DNA from: a virus | Direction: 5' to 3' (one strand) | IMG/VR virus record: IMGVR_UViG_3300046004_000591 | Span: 85,448 to 149,447 of that record | Length of the DNA stretch: 64,000 nucleotides | Shown: one piece after another, positions 16,278 through 24,620 of the stretch | Layout of the letters: each line of letters opens with the position of its first letter | How positions within the stretch are numbered: position 1 is the stretch's first letter | Made by a program: the position numbers and the translations under genes | Notes under the pieces: generated by a model | Told to the model about the DNA's origin: nothing | Databases searched by the model: none | What the model saw: only the letters and a program-made list of their open reading frames with translations

Positions 16278-16603
16278 TTCAACAACTCTGTATAAAATTT
16301 ACACAATTTCTGAAGTTCATCCAATGTAGCATCTCTCTTCAAGATATTTGCTCTATTTGATATCACTATACAATTCTCCTTTGTATATCCCAAACTTGAA
16401 TCTATCCTGTCCAATGAATAAGAATCATCTGACATCGTTCTTCCTGTATTAAATCTCAACGGCATACCCAAAATAGGGCATGTCAATGGAAAGGACAATT
16501 CGTGGAAATCCAATTTGGTTAATGTAAATGGGATAGATCGGGACGCTGCTGAATTCTTATAATGATTATATAAATCGTTTATCGGCTTACTTGTTATATG
16601 CAT
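16274..16603 (-). CDS. HNH / endonuclease VII-like nuclease
   Basis: 109 residues. CPILGMPL, then SLDRIDSSLGYTKENCIVIS and RANILKRDAT match the phage endonuclease VII-like HNH group, in which D-R-I-D and the N of KEN belong to the beta-beta-alpha metal site. It may be a homing-type or junction-resolving nuclease. It sits on the minus strand between plus-strand genes and converges on the phosphoribosyltransferase gene with a four-base overlap, typical of a mobile insertion. Confidence 0.75.
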   Translation of the reverse strand: MHITSKPINDLYNHYKNSAASRSIPFTLTKLDFHELSFPLTCPILGMPLRFNTGRTMSDDSYSLDRIDSSLGYTKENCIVISNRANILKRDATLDELQKLCKFYTELLN

Positions 16604-16621
16604 CTAGGTATCTCTTGCCTT

Positions 16622-16650
16622 TCGATAAGTTTAGTAGTATAATAATTTAA
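16622..16650 (+). promoter_or_regulatory. Promoter before the GIY-YIG endonuclease
   Basis: A TATAAT box just past 16635 is preceded at about 17 bp by TTGCCT, with a TTTCGA word overlapping it. A CGAAAGG ribosome site follows before the ATG at 16746. Confidence 0.45.
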
Positions 16651-16745
16651 GGAAATAAATTTACTGAATGTAAATGTTTTTCTAGATAGTTAAAATACGT
16701 CTATCTTTCAATCAAAATGTATAAAATAAATCGAAAGGACAAACA

Positions 16746-18134
16746 ATGGAATTAATGGAAAGAATGCGTCAAAATTCAATAATCGCAAAACAACTATGCG
16801 CGGAAGATAAAATTCCTCAAACGGATTATTCGACACATGATGTAAAGAAATACAAATTGATGTTAAAACAACATTGGGAATTAGGATTCAATTATCTTTG
16901 TATAACAAAAACTAAAGAATTTGTAAAATATAAAGGTTCTGGTAAATTATGGAAATCGTTGTTAAAGAAACATCCTTCTAGAATTTTAACAAAACTTTTA
17001 TTTTCAAGTGACGATTTACAAGAATTTGCCGAAATGTGTAAATTTTACAGCGATTTGTTTGATGTTGTAAATAATAAAGATTTTGCTAATTTGATTCCTG
17101 AATTAGGATATGAAGGGAATCAAGGTAATTTACCATTATGGGTCAAAAATGCACCACAAGAAGTTTTGGATGAAATATATGTAAGAAGAACTGCTAATAT
17201 GGTTGCCACCGTATTAGCAAAAGGTGAAGGATTCATGGTAGAAGCCAGAAGAGAATTGGAAGCGTATCATGAGAAACATGGAGTCACTTCCGCTATGCAT
17301 ATACCAGAAGTTGTTGAAAAATGTAAAGTTGCAGCATTAGAAGGTAATAGAAAGAAATATGGTGTAGATAATGTAATGCGTATCCAAGAATTCGTTGATA
17401 AAAGTAGAATTGGATTTCTGGATGCATTATTAGTTAAATATGGAACGGAAATGTCATCTCCATCACAAATTCCTGGTGTTGGAGCAAAGATCGCAGTTTC
17501 TAGAAATAAAACATTACAGATAAAATATGGAGTTTCTAATCCTTCTCAAATTCCTGGTGTAGCAAAGGCTAGAGGACCTAAGATAAGTAAGACTCTTAAT
17601 GCCAAACCATTAGTCAAATGTCAATTTTGCGATCACACATCTAAGAAGATATTATCTCATGAATTATTTTGCGATAATAATCCGAATAGAAAACACAATG
17701 AATTGATAGAATGTATATATTGCCATACAAAAACTACCAAAGGTAATATAACAAAATCCCATAATGAAAAATGTAAACAACATCCAAATTATAACAAAGA
17801 AAAATGGAGACCTTGGGAAAATCAATCCACTATAACAGAAAGACCAAATTTCATTTTAACATATAGTAAGGCTGATGAAATTTTTGATATGTATAATAGA
17901 ATATCCAAATACAATTCAACACAAAAACAAACTACATTAAAAATTAAAGAATTGTTATCTCCATCATACAACTGGTTAGAAGATAATGCAATTGCTAATA
18001 TAGTTAAAAAAATTATTAATGATAATTTCAATCCATATGAATCTAAAAGTTGGAATGATTTTAAAAATAATTTTGATTTCGAACAGTTACAGAAGATCTG
18101 TGAGTCAAAATCTTCATCACAATTCAAGGAATAA
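16746..18134 (+). CDS. GIY-YIG homing endonuclease
   Basis: 462 residues. The N-terminus (YLCITKTKEFVKYKGSGKLWKSLLKKH) is the phage variant of the GIY-YIG nuclease domain. Two or more repeats of the type KYGVxNxMxIPEVVEK follow (about 180-280), then Cys-rich DNA-binding fingers (CQFCDH...C, CIYCHT...C with KCKQHPN) and a helical end. These fingers resemble those of the HNH endonuclease at 30127. Such enzymes copy their own gene into related phage genomes; it stands just upstream of uvsX, a usual neighbourhood for invasion. Confidence 0.8.
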   Translation: MELMERMRQNSIIAKQLCAEDKIPQTDYSTHDVKKYKLMLKQHWELGFNYLCITKTKEFVKYKGSGKLWKSLLKKHPSRILTKLLFSSDDLQEFAEMCKFYSDLFDVVNNKDFANLIPELGYEGNQGNLPLWVKNAPQEVLDEIYVRRTANMVATVLAKGEGFMVEARRELEAYHEKHGVTSAMHIPEVVEKCKVAALEGNRKKYGVDNVMRIQEFVDKSRIGFLDALLVKYGTEMSSPSQIPGVGAKIAVSRNKTLQIKYGVSNPSQIPGVAKARGPKISKTLNAKPLVKCQFCDHTSKKILSHELFCDNNPNRKHNELIECIYCHTKTTKGNITKSHNEKCKQHPNYNKEKWRPWENQSTITERPNFILTYSKADEIFDMYNRISKYNSTQKQTTLKIKELLSPSYNWLEDNAIANIVKKIINDNFNPYESKSWNDFKNNFDFEQLQKICESKSSSQFKE

Positions 18135-18137
18135 AAC

Positions 18138-19226
18138 ATGAGCAAAAATAAATTATTGGACAAATTGTTAAAAACTGGGTCAACAACAGGAGCTTCTATT
18201 TTAGCCGATTCTGATATGTTTGGAGTAAAACCGTTGGCAGTGACAGATTTACCAATTCTGAATATTGCATTCCATGGTAAATTAGACGGTGGTGTGCCAC
18301 CTGGAATTACAACGGCAGCTGGAGATAGCAAAACTTTTAAGACGGCTCTGGCTCTATATTGTATGAAAGCGTATTTGGACAAATATGATGACGCCATTGG
18401 AATTATATATGATACTGAATTTGGAATCACTCCTGATTACATTAAAAGTTTTAAAATAGATCCAACTAGAGTAATCCATATTCCAGTGGAACATATTGAA
18501 CAATTAAAATTCGATTTCATGAAGAAATTAGATTCAATTGAAAGGGGTGACCATGTATTCTTTTTGGTTGATTCAATTGGTCAAATTAGTTCAAAAAAAG
18601 AAGTTGATGATACAAGTGATGAAAAATCAACTGTAGATATGACGCGTGCAAAAAGTTTAAGGTCATTATTGAGATTGGCTACAATACAATTAAGTAAAAA
18701 GAATTTACCATGTTTCCTTATCAACCATGTTTATCTTACACTCGAGCTCTATCAAAAAGTTGTAATTCCAGGAGGTACTGCCGTGACGTATTCCTCCAAT
18801 CAAATTTTTGTTATCACTAAATCTCAAGAAAAATCTAGTGATGGTGAATTGGATGGATGGAAATTCACAATCAACATTCATAAATCAAGAAATGTTAAAG
18901 AAAAATCTAAATTACCATTTGTTGTAAAATATGATGGTGGTATTCAAAAATACTCTGGTTTATTAGATATTGCTATCGATATTGGTGCTGTTGTTAAACC
19001 GAGTAATGGTTGGTTCTCAAGAGTTGATTTAGCTACTGGTGAAATTGAACCTCAAAAGTTAAGAAGAGCTGCTACCGATACTGCTGAATTTTGGGATCCA
19101 TTATTGAATTGTCCTATATTCCAACGTAAGATTGAAGAAGAATTCAAATTATCGGGCGATTTAGTGACTGATGCGGATATTACAGCAGAATTAGATACCT
19201 TGGAAATGGATGACTTAGATGATTAA
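18138..19226 (+). CDS. uvsX: UvsX-like RecA-family recombinase
   Basis: 362 residues. GDSKTFKT (about residues 57-64) is a UvsX-type Walker A, FFLVDSIGQ is Walker B, and the L2/C-terminal core (CFLINHVYLTLELYQ; SRNVKEKSKLPFVVKYDGGI) follows T4 UvsX. It would form filaments on single-stranded phage DNA for recombination-dependent replication. The acidic C-terminal tail (TLEMDDLDD) fits this family. It overlaps the next gene by eight bases. Confidence 0.92.
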   Translation: MSKNKLLDKLLKTGSTTGASILADSDMFGVKPLAVTDLPILNIAFHGKLDGGVPPGITTAAGDSKTFKTALALYCMKAYLDKYDDAIGIIYDTEFGITPDYIKSFKIDPTRVIHIPVEHIEQLKFDFMKKLDSIERGDHVFFLVDSIGQISSKKEVDDTSDEKSTVDMTRAKSLRSLLRLATIQLSKKNLPCFLINHVYLTLELYQKVVIPGGTAVTYSSNQIFVITKSQEKSSDGELDGWKFTINIHKSRNVKEKSKLPFVVKYDGGIQKYSGLLDIAIDIGAVVKPSNGWFSRVDLATGEIEPQKLRRAATDTAEFWDPLLNCPIFQRKIEEEFKLSGDLVTDADITAELDTLEMDDLDD

Positions 19227-19728
19227 ATTTACAGTAAGATACTTAGAAGATTCAATTATCATCGAAGACCAAGAATCGAACATCAGAGAATTGCCGGATG
19301 GAATTGACGATGACCAGAGATACCAGTCAGTTATCTCTTATCTCTCATCAATTGGTTATACAGACATTCAAGTTGTAGACCAATACGATAATGTATTGGA
19401 GTTGGAAGCAACGCCTGTAGTAATTAGGGATATTCCTTTAAAATCAAACAAATATGAAGTAATTAGTTACATTAACGATTTGGGAGATAAGATTACAGCG
19501 ATTGAATTGAAGGAAGAATACGTTGGATGGATTATCTCATTCGAGGATATCGAGTTACCACCAGTGTATTCAGATGACGATGATAGAGTAATCAATTATA
19601 AGTACAACGTGCATTACAGACCAGCTGATTCGGTGTTTGATGTTAAGAAGTTTGAGAGATATATCGAGGTAATCTTATGTGATATATTGGAGAACGGATT
19701 GAAATGTAACGTATTGGAATACGTATGA
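19219..19728 (+). CDS. Hypothetical protein
   Basis: 169 residues, acidic, mostly beta strand with regular spacing; no family recognised. Translationally coupled to uvsX, so it may serve recombination, but that is only context. Confidence 0.6.
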   Translation: MIKFTVRYLEDSIIIEDQESNIRELPDGIDDDQRYQSVISYLSSIGYTDIQVVDQYDNVLELEATPVVIRDIPLKSNKYEVISYINDLGDKITAIELKEEYVGWIISFEDIELPPVYSDDDDRVINYKYNVHYRPADSVFDVKKFERYIEVILCDILENGLKCNVLEYV

Positions 19729-19796
19729 TTTGGATGTCATTAGTATTGATTGGATACGTCATGATAGATACAATTTTGAATTTGTTTAAAAAGTGA
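19725..19796 (+). CDS. Possible 23-residue membrane peptide
   Basis: MIWMSLVLIGYVMIDTILNL with a KK tail, starting in an ATGA overlap with the previous stop. Very short and without its own ribosome site, so it could be spurious. Confidence 0.3.
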   Translation: MIWMSLVLIGYVMIDTILNLFKK

Positions 19797-19802
19797 TGAG
19801 AG

Positions 19803-19840
19803 AACCTAGTTGGTGGAAATATCAGCTAGGTTTTTCTTTG
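19803..19840 (+). terminator. Terminator, CCTAGTTG type (first of three)
   Basis: CCTAGTTG and CAGCTAGG form the stem, followed by TTTTTCTTT. Nearly the same hairpin recurs at 20508 and 21059, with a compensating G-T/A-T change in the stem. Confidence 0.85.
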
Positions 19841-19895
19841 GAAAACAATAGATATAATCTATAATGAATACAAATTTAATTTATCGGGAATGAAG

Positions 19896-20501
19896 ATGTT
19901 GAGATTTGGAGAATACAATAAAATGTTGATGGAAATGCCAAAGATTATGAAAAGTTGGGATCCAGAAGAATTAATAGATGCAGATAAAAATAGAGAAAAT
20001 TATCTGGAATTGTATAAAGAACAAAGAAAGAAATTGGCGTTTAATTTATCGGCAAATTCAAATATGTACGAATGGAGAGATAATTTCTTTGTATTAGATA
20101 TTGAAGAAGAATTGATTACATACGATATGACATATAAATTGGGTAGTTGTATAGAACTTGGAGATTTCGTTTGGCAATCTGGAGTTTGGATAAATCCAGT
20201 TTACAATTATATCGAAGGTGTTGCGGCTAAAATGTTTTTTGAAATTTTATTGAAACGACACCATACAATTTTAACGGATTCTATTCAAACATTTGATGGT
20301 AAACGATTTTGGGAACGTTGTATCGGTAAGGCGTTTAATAAAGGATTGAACGTATATTATTTTGATTTTTTAACCAAAGAATTGGAGAAGATTGATAATT
20401 TACACGAATGGGAAATGTTCAAAAAGAAAAATAAAGATATTTGGGGTAAAACTGATAGACATAAGATGAAACGTATGTTGATTACAGATAAATTGTTGTA
20501 A
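19896..20501 (+). CDS. GNAT-like protein with capsid-targeting N-terminus
   Basis: 201 residues starting MLRFGEYNKMLMEMPK; the ATG at 19896 has GGGA at good distance. The N-terminus matches the capsid-targeting signal ending in LME. The C-terminal part (TDSIQTFDGKRFWERCIGKA) matches segments in the genes at 43480 and 58842 (SDNVQYEGGKRLWKKL; GDEEQFFGARKLWTKL), a pattern recalling the end of acetyltransferase-like folds in phage virion proteins. Probably a head-packaged protein; activity unproven. Confidence 0.6.
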   Translation: MLRFGEYNKMLMEMPKIMKSWDPEELIDADKNRENYLELYKEQRKKLAFNLSANSNMYEWRDNFFVLDIEEELITYDMTYKLGSCIELGDFVWQSGVWINPVYNYIEGVAAKMFFEILLKRHHTILTDSIQTFDGKRFWERCIGKAFNKGLNVYYFDFLTKELEKIDNLHEWEMFKKKNKDIWGKTDRHKMKRMLITDKLL

Positions 20502-20507
20502 TGTTGA

Positions 20508-20546
20508 ACCTAGTTGGTAGAAATATCAACTAGGATTTCTTTTTTT
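20508..20546 (+). terminator. Terminator, CCTAGTTG type (second)
   Basis: CCTAGTTG pairs with CAACTAGG, followed by a long T-run. Confidence 0.85.
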
Positions 20547-20565
20547 AATTACTATAGGAATTCTG

Positions 20566-21048
20566 ATGTTGGTAAAATATACAAAATCATATTCAGAACG
20601 TAACGATAATTTGTATAATTTATTGGATACAATCGAAAATCAAAATTATATAATTGACGAACGTTCTATGTTTGTAAAAATGGATGATTCTGAATTGAAA
20701 CCATTAGAATTTAAAAATGTTGATGGTAACATTGAATCTAAATGTATTGGATTTTGTGTTGATTCTAAAAATAAATTTGTTGAATTTTTATTGTATATAA
20801 ATCCTCATACATTTTCTAGTAAGGATTTATATAAGATTTCTAATGAATCAATTTCAAATCATATAAATGTATATTTTGATGTCTGTAAAAATGGAGAGAA
20901 AATAGATTACAATTTGGTTGATGTAATTTACAATTCATTTATAAACGGAGATGAAATATACATTGGTTGCGGCGCGAAAATAAAAGTTGAAGATTCTAAA
21001 ATGTATAGATTTAATTCTATTATGAAATTGTCATTTTGGATTGAATAG
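20566..21048 (+). CDS. Hypothetical protein
   Basis: 160 residues, single-gene unit between two similar terminators. Alternating beta and helical segments, no family recognised. Confidence 0.6.
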   Translation: MLVKYTKSYSERNDNLYNLLDTIENQNYIIDERSMFVKMDDSELKPLEFKNVDGNIESKCIGFCVDSKNKFVEFLLYINPHTFSSKDLYKISNESISNHINVYFDVCKNGEKIDYNLVDVIYNSFINGDEIYIGCGAKIKVEDSKMYRFNSIMKLSFWIE

Positions 21049-21058
21049 ATAATCAGAG

Positions 21059-21096
21059 AACCTAGTTGGTAGAAATATCAGCTAGGTTTTTCTTTG
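21059..21096 (+). terminator. Terminator, CCTAGTTG type (third)
   Basis: Same stem as the copies at 19803 and 20508, with TTTTTCTTT tail. Confidence 0.85.
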
Positions 21097-21120
21097 GATA
21101 TTGAAAAAGTATAGTATAAT
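21093..21120 (+). promoter_or_regulatory. Promoter directly behind the terminator
   Basis: TTTGGA, a 16-bp spacer and TATAAT followed by AGA. The -35 overlaps the terminator T-tail, a compact end/start junction. Confidence 0.65.
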
Positions 21121-21147
21121 AGAACCATCTTAACAAAGGAGAACAAA

Positions 21148-21639
21148 ATGAGTAATGTTAAATTAGCCGAATGTATTTTAGAAACAATTGGGTTAGACAA
21201 TGAATACAAGGATGAATTGATTGAAGCGATAGATGAGTTTCACAAAGAAAATCCTAATGCGTTTTTCGAACAATTTGTTGATTGGGATAAACAACCAGAT
21301 GATTGTGCGACTGTTGAATTCAGAATGATACATAAATCGAAATTCGATACAACCTATGGTAAATCTACTTCGATTTGTATATTAAAAAGACCAGAACGAG
21401 TAAAGAAGATGATTACCATCAATGGATTTGAAGTAGAAGATGGTAATAGATTGTTGAAACCTGGAGATTCCTTTTATTATCCTGATTTTGGTTCAATCAA
21501 TCATACAAATTTTGTGAATAGATACGATACATATTCAGAAATTCAAAATGCATTGGTAAAGTCTGGTATGGTGTATAAAGATAGAGATTCCGCTAGAAAT
21601 CGAGCTAAATCAATGATGGGGATAGATCCTAATGATTGA
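21148..21639 (+). CDS. Hypothetical protein, paralogue of the 31108 gene
   Basis: 163 residues. The C-terminal 75 residues (INGFEVEDGNR...GDSFYYPDF...DSARNRAKSMMGIDP) align by eye with the end of the protein at 31108 (VNGWFVEDGQR...EGSIFYIAN...EQAIKRSKASMNLDP). A shared domain of unknown function with different N-termini. AAAGGAG upstream. Confidence 0.65.
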   Translation: MSNVKLAECILETIGLDNEYKDELIEAIDEFHKENPNAFFEQFVDWDKQPDDCATVEFRMIHKSKFDTTYGKSTSICILKRPERVKKMITINGFEVEDGNRLLKPGDSFYYPDFGSINHTNFVNRYDTYSEIQNALVKSGMVYKDRDSARNRAKSMMGIDPND

Positions 21640-22006
21640 ATTTAGAATGTTGACCGAAGACGAGATTGTTGATTTACAGAAAGACAAGAAGGAATCATAT
21701 CACAAGATGGTTGATATATTGGGCAAGATGAATAAGAAACGTATTGATGTATTTCCTGATTATTGTTCTAGTGGGTTATGGGAACATGAAACAGGATTGA
21801 TGATTAGTGAATGTGATGTTGAACAATACGTACCAGAAGGATTGATGATTGCTTTATATTATTGGCATGCGTATTGGGAAGGACATACGGATTTAGAGGA
21901 ACATAAGAATTGTTCTGATGAATTTCATGCTGATGGTAGACGTATTGTTAAATTGATGAACGAAAGTCAGACTAAATTTCATTTTGAATATAAACAATTC
22001 GATTAA
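21632..22006 (+). CDS. Hypothetical protein
   Basis: 124 residues, histidine- and glutamate-rich toward the end (YYWHAYWEGHTDLEEHKN), helical. Could bind metal, but no known motif is complete. Overlaps the preceding gene by eight bases. Confidence 0.55.
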   Translation: MIEFRMLTEDEIVDLQKDKKESYHKMVDILGKMNKKRIDVFPDYCSSGLWEHETGLMISECDVEQYVPEGLMIALYYWHAYWEGHTDLEEHKNCSDEFHADGRRIVKLMNESQTKFHFEYKQFD

Positions 22007-22014
22007 AATAGTTC

Positions 22015-22042
22015 TTTCTTATTTGGACTAAATGAATATAAT
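22015..22042 (+). promoter_or_regulatory. Promoter
   Basis: TTTCTT (22015-22020), a 16-bp spacer and TATAAT followed by AGA. GAGAGGAG follows before the next gene. Confidence 0.75.
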
Positions 22043-22071
22043 AGAAATATATTAACAGAGAGGAGATGAAA

Positions 22072-22650
22072 ATGGAACCACAATTTATTGATGATTTATC
22101 GGAATTCTTGGTTAGACATAAACGAGATTTGTATAGTACAAATGATTACAAGAATTATCTTAATGTATGGTTTGATGATAAGAAACCATTAGTTAAAAAA
22201 CAAGCTGTTGGATTAATTGATGGTCAAATTAAAGAGTTGGCAAAAATATGTTCAACAGATAAAGTGTTTGATTATGAAAAATTGATTAGAGGTTTTATTG
22301 AATCTCAGGAAATCAATGTATTCAAATTGTTGGAACCAGATTGGACTGTTATGCATAAAGGTGTTGCGTCTTATGTATTGAAAGGTCAAACTAGATCACC
22401 TACAGGTGAATCTCTTGGCGATGTGGTTTTATGTAGATATAAACGACCATTGGAATTGGCTAATTATTATACACATAAAGAAACTGGAATTGAGTATAAG
22501 AAAGTTTCTGTTCAGAAGATGGATTTCCAAGGAACATTGTATGATTGTATTACATTAAATCATATTGGTACAGAACACAATTTTGTGTATACATTAGAAG
22601 CATTACATGAACAGTTTATCGATAATTTGAAAGGAACAATATATGATTGA
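22072..22650 (+). CDS. Hypothetical protein
   Basis: 192 residues, starting MEPQFIDD. The ATG at 22072 has GAGGAG at proper distance, unlike the one at 22066 which touches it. N-terminal half helical, C-terminal half beta-rich. No family recognised. Confidence 0.6.
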   Translation: MEPQFIDDLSEFLVRHKRDLYSTNDYKNYLNVWFDDKKPLVKKQAVGLIDGQIKELAKICSTDKVFDYEKLIRGFIESQEINVFKLLEPDWTVMHKGVASYVLKGQTRSPTGESLGDVVLCRYKRPLELANYYTHKETGIEYKKVSVQKMDFQGTLYDCITLNHIGTEHNFVYTLEALHEQFIDNLKGTIYD

Positions 22651-22804
22651 TTTAACGGAACCACAAGTTTATGATGAACAAACGATTGAGAAGATACAAT
22701 TAGCTGGTTCATTATTGTTAATCAACCAATTGAAATTGTTTAATGTCGGCGACCAGAGTTGGAAACAATCTGTTGTAGAACAATTACTGGAAGATGAAAA
22801 ATGA
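22643..22804 (+). CDS. 53-residue hypothetical protein
   Basis: MIDLTEPQVYDEQTIEKIQL opens a short helical protein ending LLEDEK. Overlaps the previous gene by eight bases; GGAAC upstream. Confidence 0.5.
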   Translation: MIDLTEPQVYDEQTIEKIQLAGSLLLINQLKLFNVGDQSWKQSVVEQLLEDEK

Positions 22805-22864
22805 TTGAAATTTTACATAACAGAAATAATGGGTTCCACTGAATTTATTCAATTGGAGAAAATT

Positions 22865-23062
22865 ATGCACGTTGGTTACAGAACCATTAGAACAACACAA
22901 GAACGTAAGATGAGTTTTATCGATCCTGATGTAATTGAAACTGGATTACATGTATCTGGTCGTAATAGAGCAAATAGATTACCAAGTTCATGGGATGATA
23001 TACATCGTCATTCAGATAAATGTTGGAAGACTCAATCTAAACGAAAACATCAATACAAATAA
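22865..23062 (+). CDS. Small basic protein
   Basis: 65 residues with a strongly basic end (KTQSKRKHQYK). GGAG six bases before the ATG at 22865 favours this start over TTG 22805 or ATG 22829. No family recognised; may bind nucleic acid by charge. Confidence 0.45.
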   Translation: MHVGYRTIRTTQERKMSFIDPDVIETGLHVSGRNRANRLPSSWDDIHRHSDKCWKTQSKRKHQYK

Positions 23063-23070
23063 TTTGGACG

Positions 23071-23098
23071 GAACATCTATAATGGATGTTCCGCTTTA
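23071..23098 (+). terminator. Possible terminator or hairpin
   Basis: GGAACATC and GATGTTCC form a perfect 8-bp stem, but the following bases (GCTTTAT) are a poor T-run, so it may instead be an RNA processing or stability hairpin. Confidence 0.4.
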
Positions 23099-23112
23099 TA
23101 GAGGATTGAAAA

Positions 23113-23427
23113 ATGTTAAAATCAGATAATGAAAATCAATTATCGTATCGTCAGATAACCCAATTAGAAGACACATATGATTTACCAAACATTACATATG
23201 ATGAACTTAATGATGGTATTTTGTTGAAAGATATTCAAGATGGGATTTATGATATTGAGTATTGTTTTGGTGGTTGGAAAACTTGTAGAGTCACTATTTT
23301 ACAAGGAAAAATACCATATGTTGAATTCTTTGATGAATGGGGTGGGACAAATAAGATTCATTATAATGAAGTTCATCCTTTCTATCAAGGATTCATTTTT
23401 GGTAAATTTATTGAGAAATTATTATGA
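23113..23427 (+). CDS. Hypothetical protein
   Basis: 104 residues. The second half (DGIYDIEYCFGGWKTCRVTI, then EFFDEWGG) looks like a small beta-barrel module. No family recognised. ATGA overlap with the sirtuin gene suggests coupled translation. Confidence 0.55.
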   Translation: MLKSDNENQLSYRQITQLEDTYDLPNITYDELNDGILLKDIQDGIYDIEYCFGGWKTCRVTILQGKIPYVEFFDEWGGTNKIHYNEVHPFYQGFIFGKFIEKLL

Positions 23428-24113
23428 AGATATTATTTTTAACGGGTGCTGGTATATCAGCTGAATCTGGTCTGAGTACATTTAGAAATTCAGATGGATT
23501 ATGGAACAACTACAACATTGAAGATGTTTGTACACCAAAGGCATTAGCCGAAACTCCTGAATTGGTTCATGAATTTTATAACATGAGACGCAAAGAAGTT
23601 CAGACTGTTGAACCTAATGCAGCACATATTGCTATCAAGGAATTGGAACAATATCATGATGTAACAGTCATCACAACCAATGTTGATAATTTACATGAAC
23701 GAGCAGGTTCCAGCAAAGTTATCCATCTACATGGCGAATTACTTAAAGCAAGAGATACCGTAACAGGATTTACATATGATTGGACTGATGATATGTTTGT
23801 GGGAACATTATCTGAACAAGGTAATCAATTAAGACCACATATTGTATTCTTCTATGAAGATGTTCCGATGTTTGAAACTGCATATGCAATGATTAAAGAA
23901 GAACATTATGATTACATGGTTGTGGTTGGAACGTCGTTATCAGTTTATCCTGCTGCGTCATTATTGGATGCCGTCGGTTCAGACTGTAAAATTTTATTGG
24001 TGGATTTAGTTAAACCATCAACAATGTGGGCTGAATTTGAATTCTTTGAAGGTAAGGCAGGAGAACAAGTTCCTAAGATTTGTGATACCATTTTCAAGAA
24101 GATGGAGAAATAA
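23424..24113 (+). CDS. Sirtuin (Sir2-type NAD-dependent deacylase)
   Basis: 229 residues. GAGISAESG and TTNVDN form the NAD+ site, HLHG with H103 is the catalytic histidine, and GTSLSVYPA completes the Rossmann fold. The region that normally holds the CxxC...CxxC zinc site (about 105-140) has no cysteines, so the zinc module is lost, as in some other small sirtuins. It may deacylate host proteins or hydrolyse NAD+; sequence alone does not separate these. Confidence 0.9.
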   Translation: MKILFLTGAGISAESGLSTFRNSDGLWNNYNIEDVCTPKALAETPELVHEFYNMRRKEVQTVEPNAAHIAIKELEQYHDVTVITTNVDNLHERAGSSKVIHLHGELLKARDTVTGFTYDWTDDMFVGTLSEQGNQLRPHIVFFYEDVPMFETAYAMIKEEHYDYMVVVGTSLSVYPAASLLDAVGSDCKILLVDLVKPSTMWAEFEFFEGKAGEQVPKICDTIFKKMEK

Positions 24114-24114
24114 A

Positions 24115-24516
24115 ATGGCATTTTGGAATTCAAAAGATACAGATAACGTTGCTGGTAGTATTATTGTAAACGATAAACAATATGCTGGTGGTAGAAACGT
24201 TCGAGTTGTAAACAATAAAGTGTATGTTAATGACAAATTGGTGAATTCTGATGATGAGAAAACAATTAACATCACAATTAATGGTAATATCGAATCATTA
24301 CAAGTAGACGTATGCGAAAACGTATTTGTTACTGGAGATGTTGGTGAAGTCGAAACCACGAATGGATCCGTTAAGATTGAAAAGAATGTCGCTGGTAACG
24401 TAAAAACGACCAATGGAAACGTTAAAGTCGGAGGTTCTATTGGTGGTAAATGTTCAACAGTGAATGGTTCAATTAAAGGGAATTGTAATGATTCGATTTT
24501 AAATAACGATAGATAA
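24115..24516 (+). CDS. Repetitive beta-helix-like protein
   Basis: 133 residues. From about residue 60 it repeats V..TNG.V.....V.G...: VETTNGSVKIEKNVAGNV, VKTTNGNVKVGGSIGG, CSTVNGSIKG. This periodicity suggests a small right-handed beta solenoid of the bactofilin/DUF4097 kind. It starts one base after the sirtuin gene. Confidence 0.6.
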   Translation: MAFWNSKDTDNVAGSIIVNDKQYAGGRNVRVVNNKVYVNDKLVNSDDEKTINITINGNIESLQVDVCENVFVTGDVGEVETTNGSVKIEKNVAGNVKTTNGNVKVGGSIGGKCSTVNGSIKGNCNDSILNNDR

Positions 24517-24535
24517 GATTTTACTTTTAACGGAT

Positions 24536-24572
24536 AATCAATTATAATGTATTTGTTGGTTATCCGAATCAA
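24536..24572 (+). promoter_or_regulatory. Hairpin with embedded -10-like box
   Basis: CGGATAA and TTATCCG can pair around a loop containing TATAAT. It could end the preceding transcript or act as a promoter for the gene at 24621; both readings are weak. Confidence 0.3.
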
Positions 24573-24620
24573 CATTTAGATGTAGAAATTTTAACATAAT
24601 CACTATTGAAGGAAAATAAA

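Noticed and set aside
17822-18430. 202-codon minus-strand frame opposite the homing endonuclease and uvsX
   Set aside because: It lies wholly under two strongly recognised plus-strand genes and reads as low-quality hydrophobic sequence.
22801-22842. 13-codon frame and TTG start before the 22865 gene
   Set aside because: Neither has a proper ribosome site, whereas ATG 22865 has GGAG six bases upstream.
24018-24575. 185-codon minus-strand frame opposite the sirtuin end and the beta-repeat gene
   Set aside because: It is a shadow of repetitive codons in the plus-strand gene, with no ribosome site.
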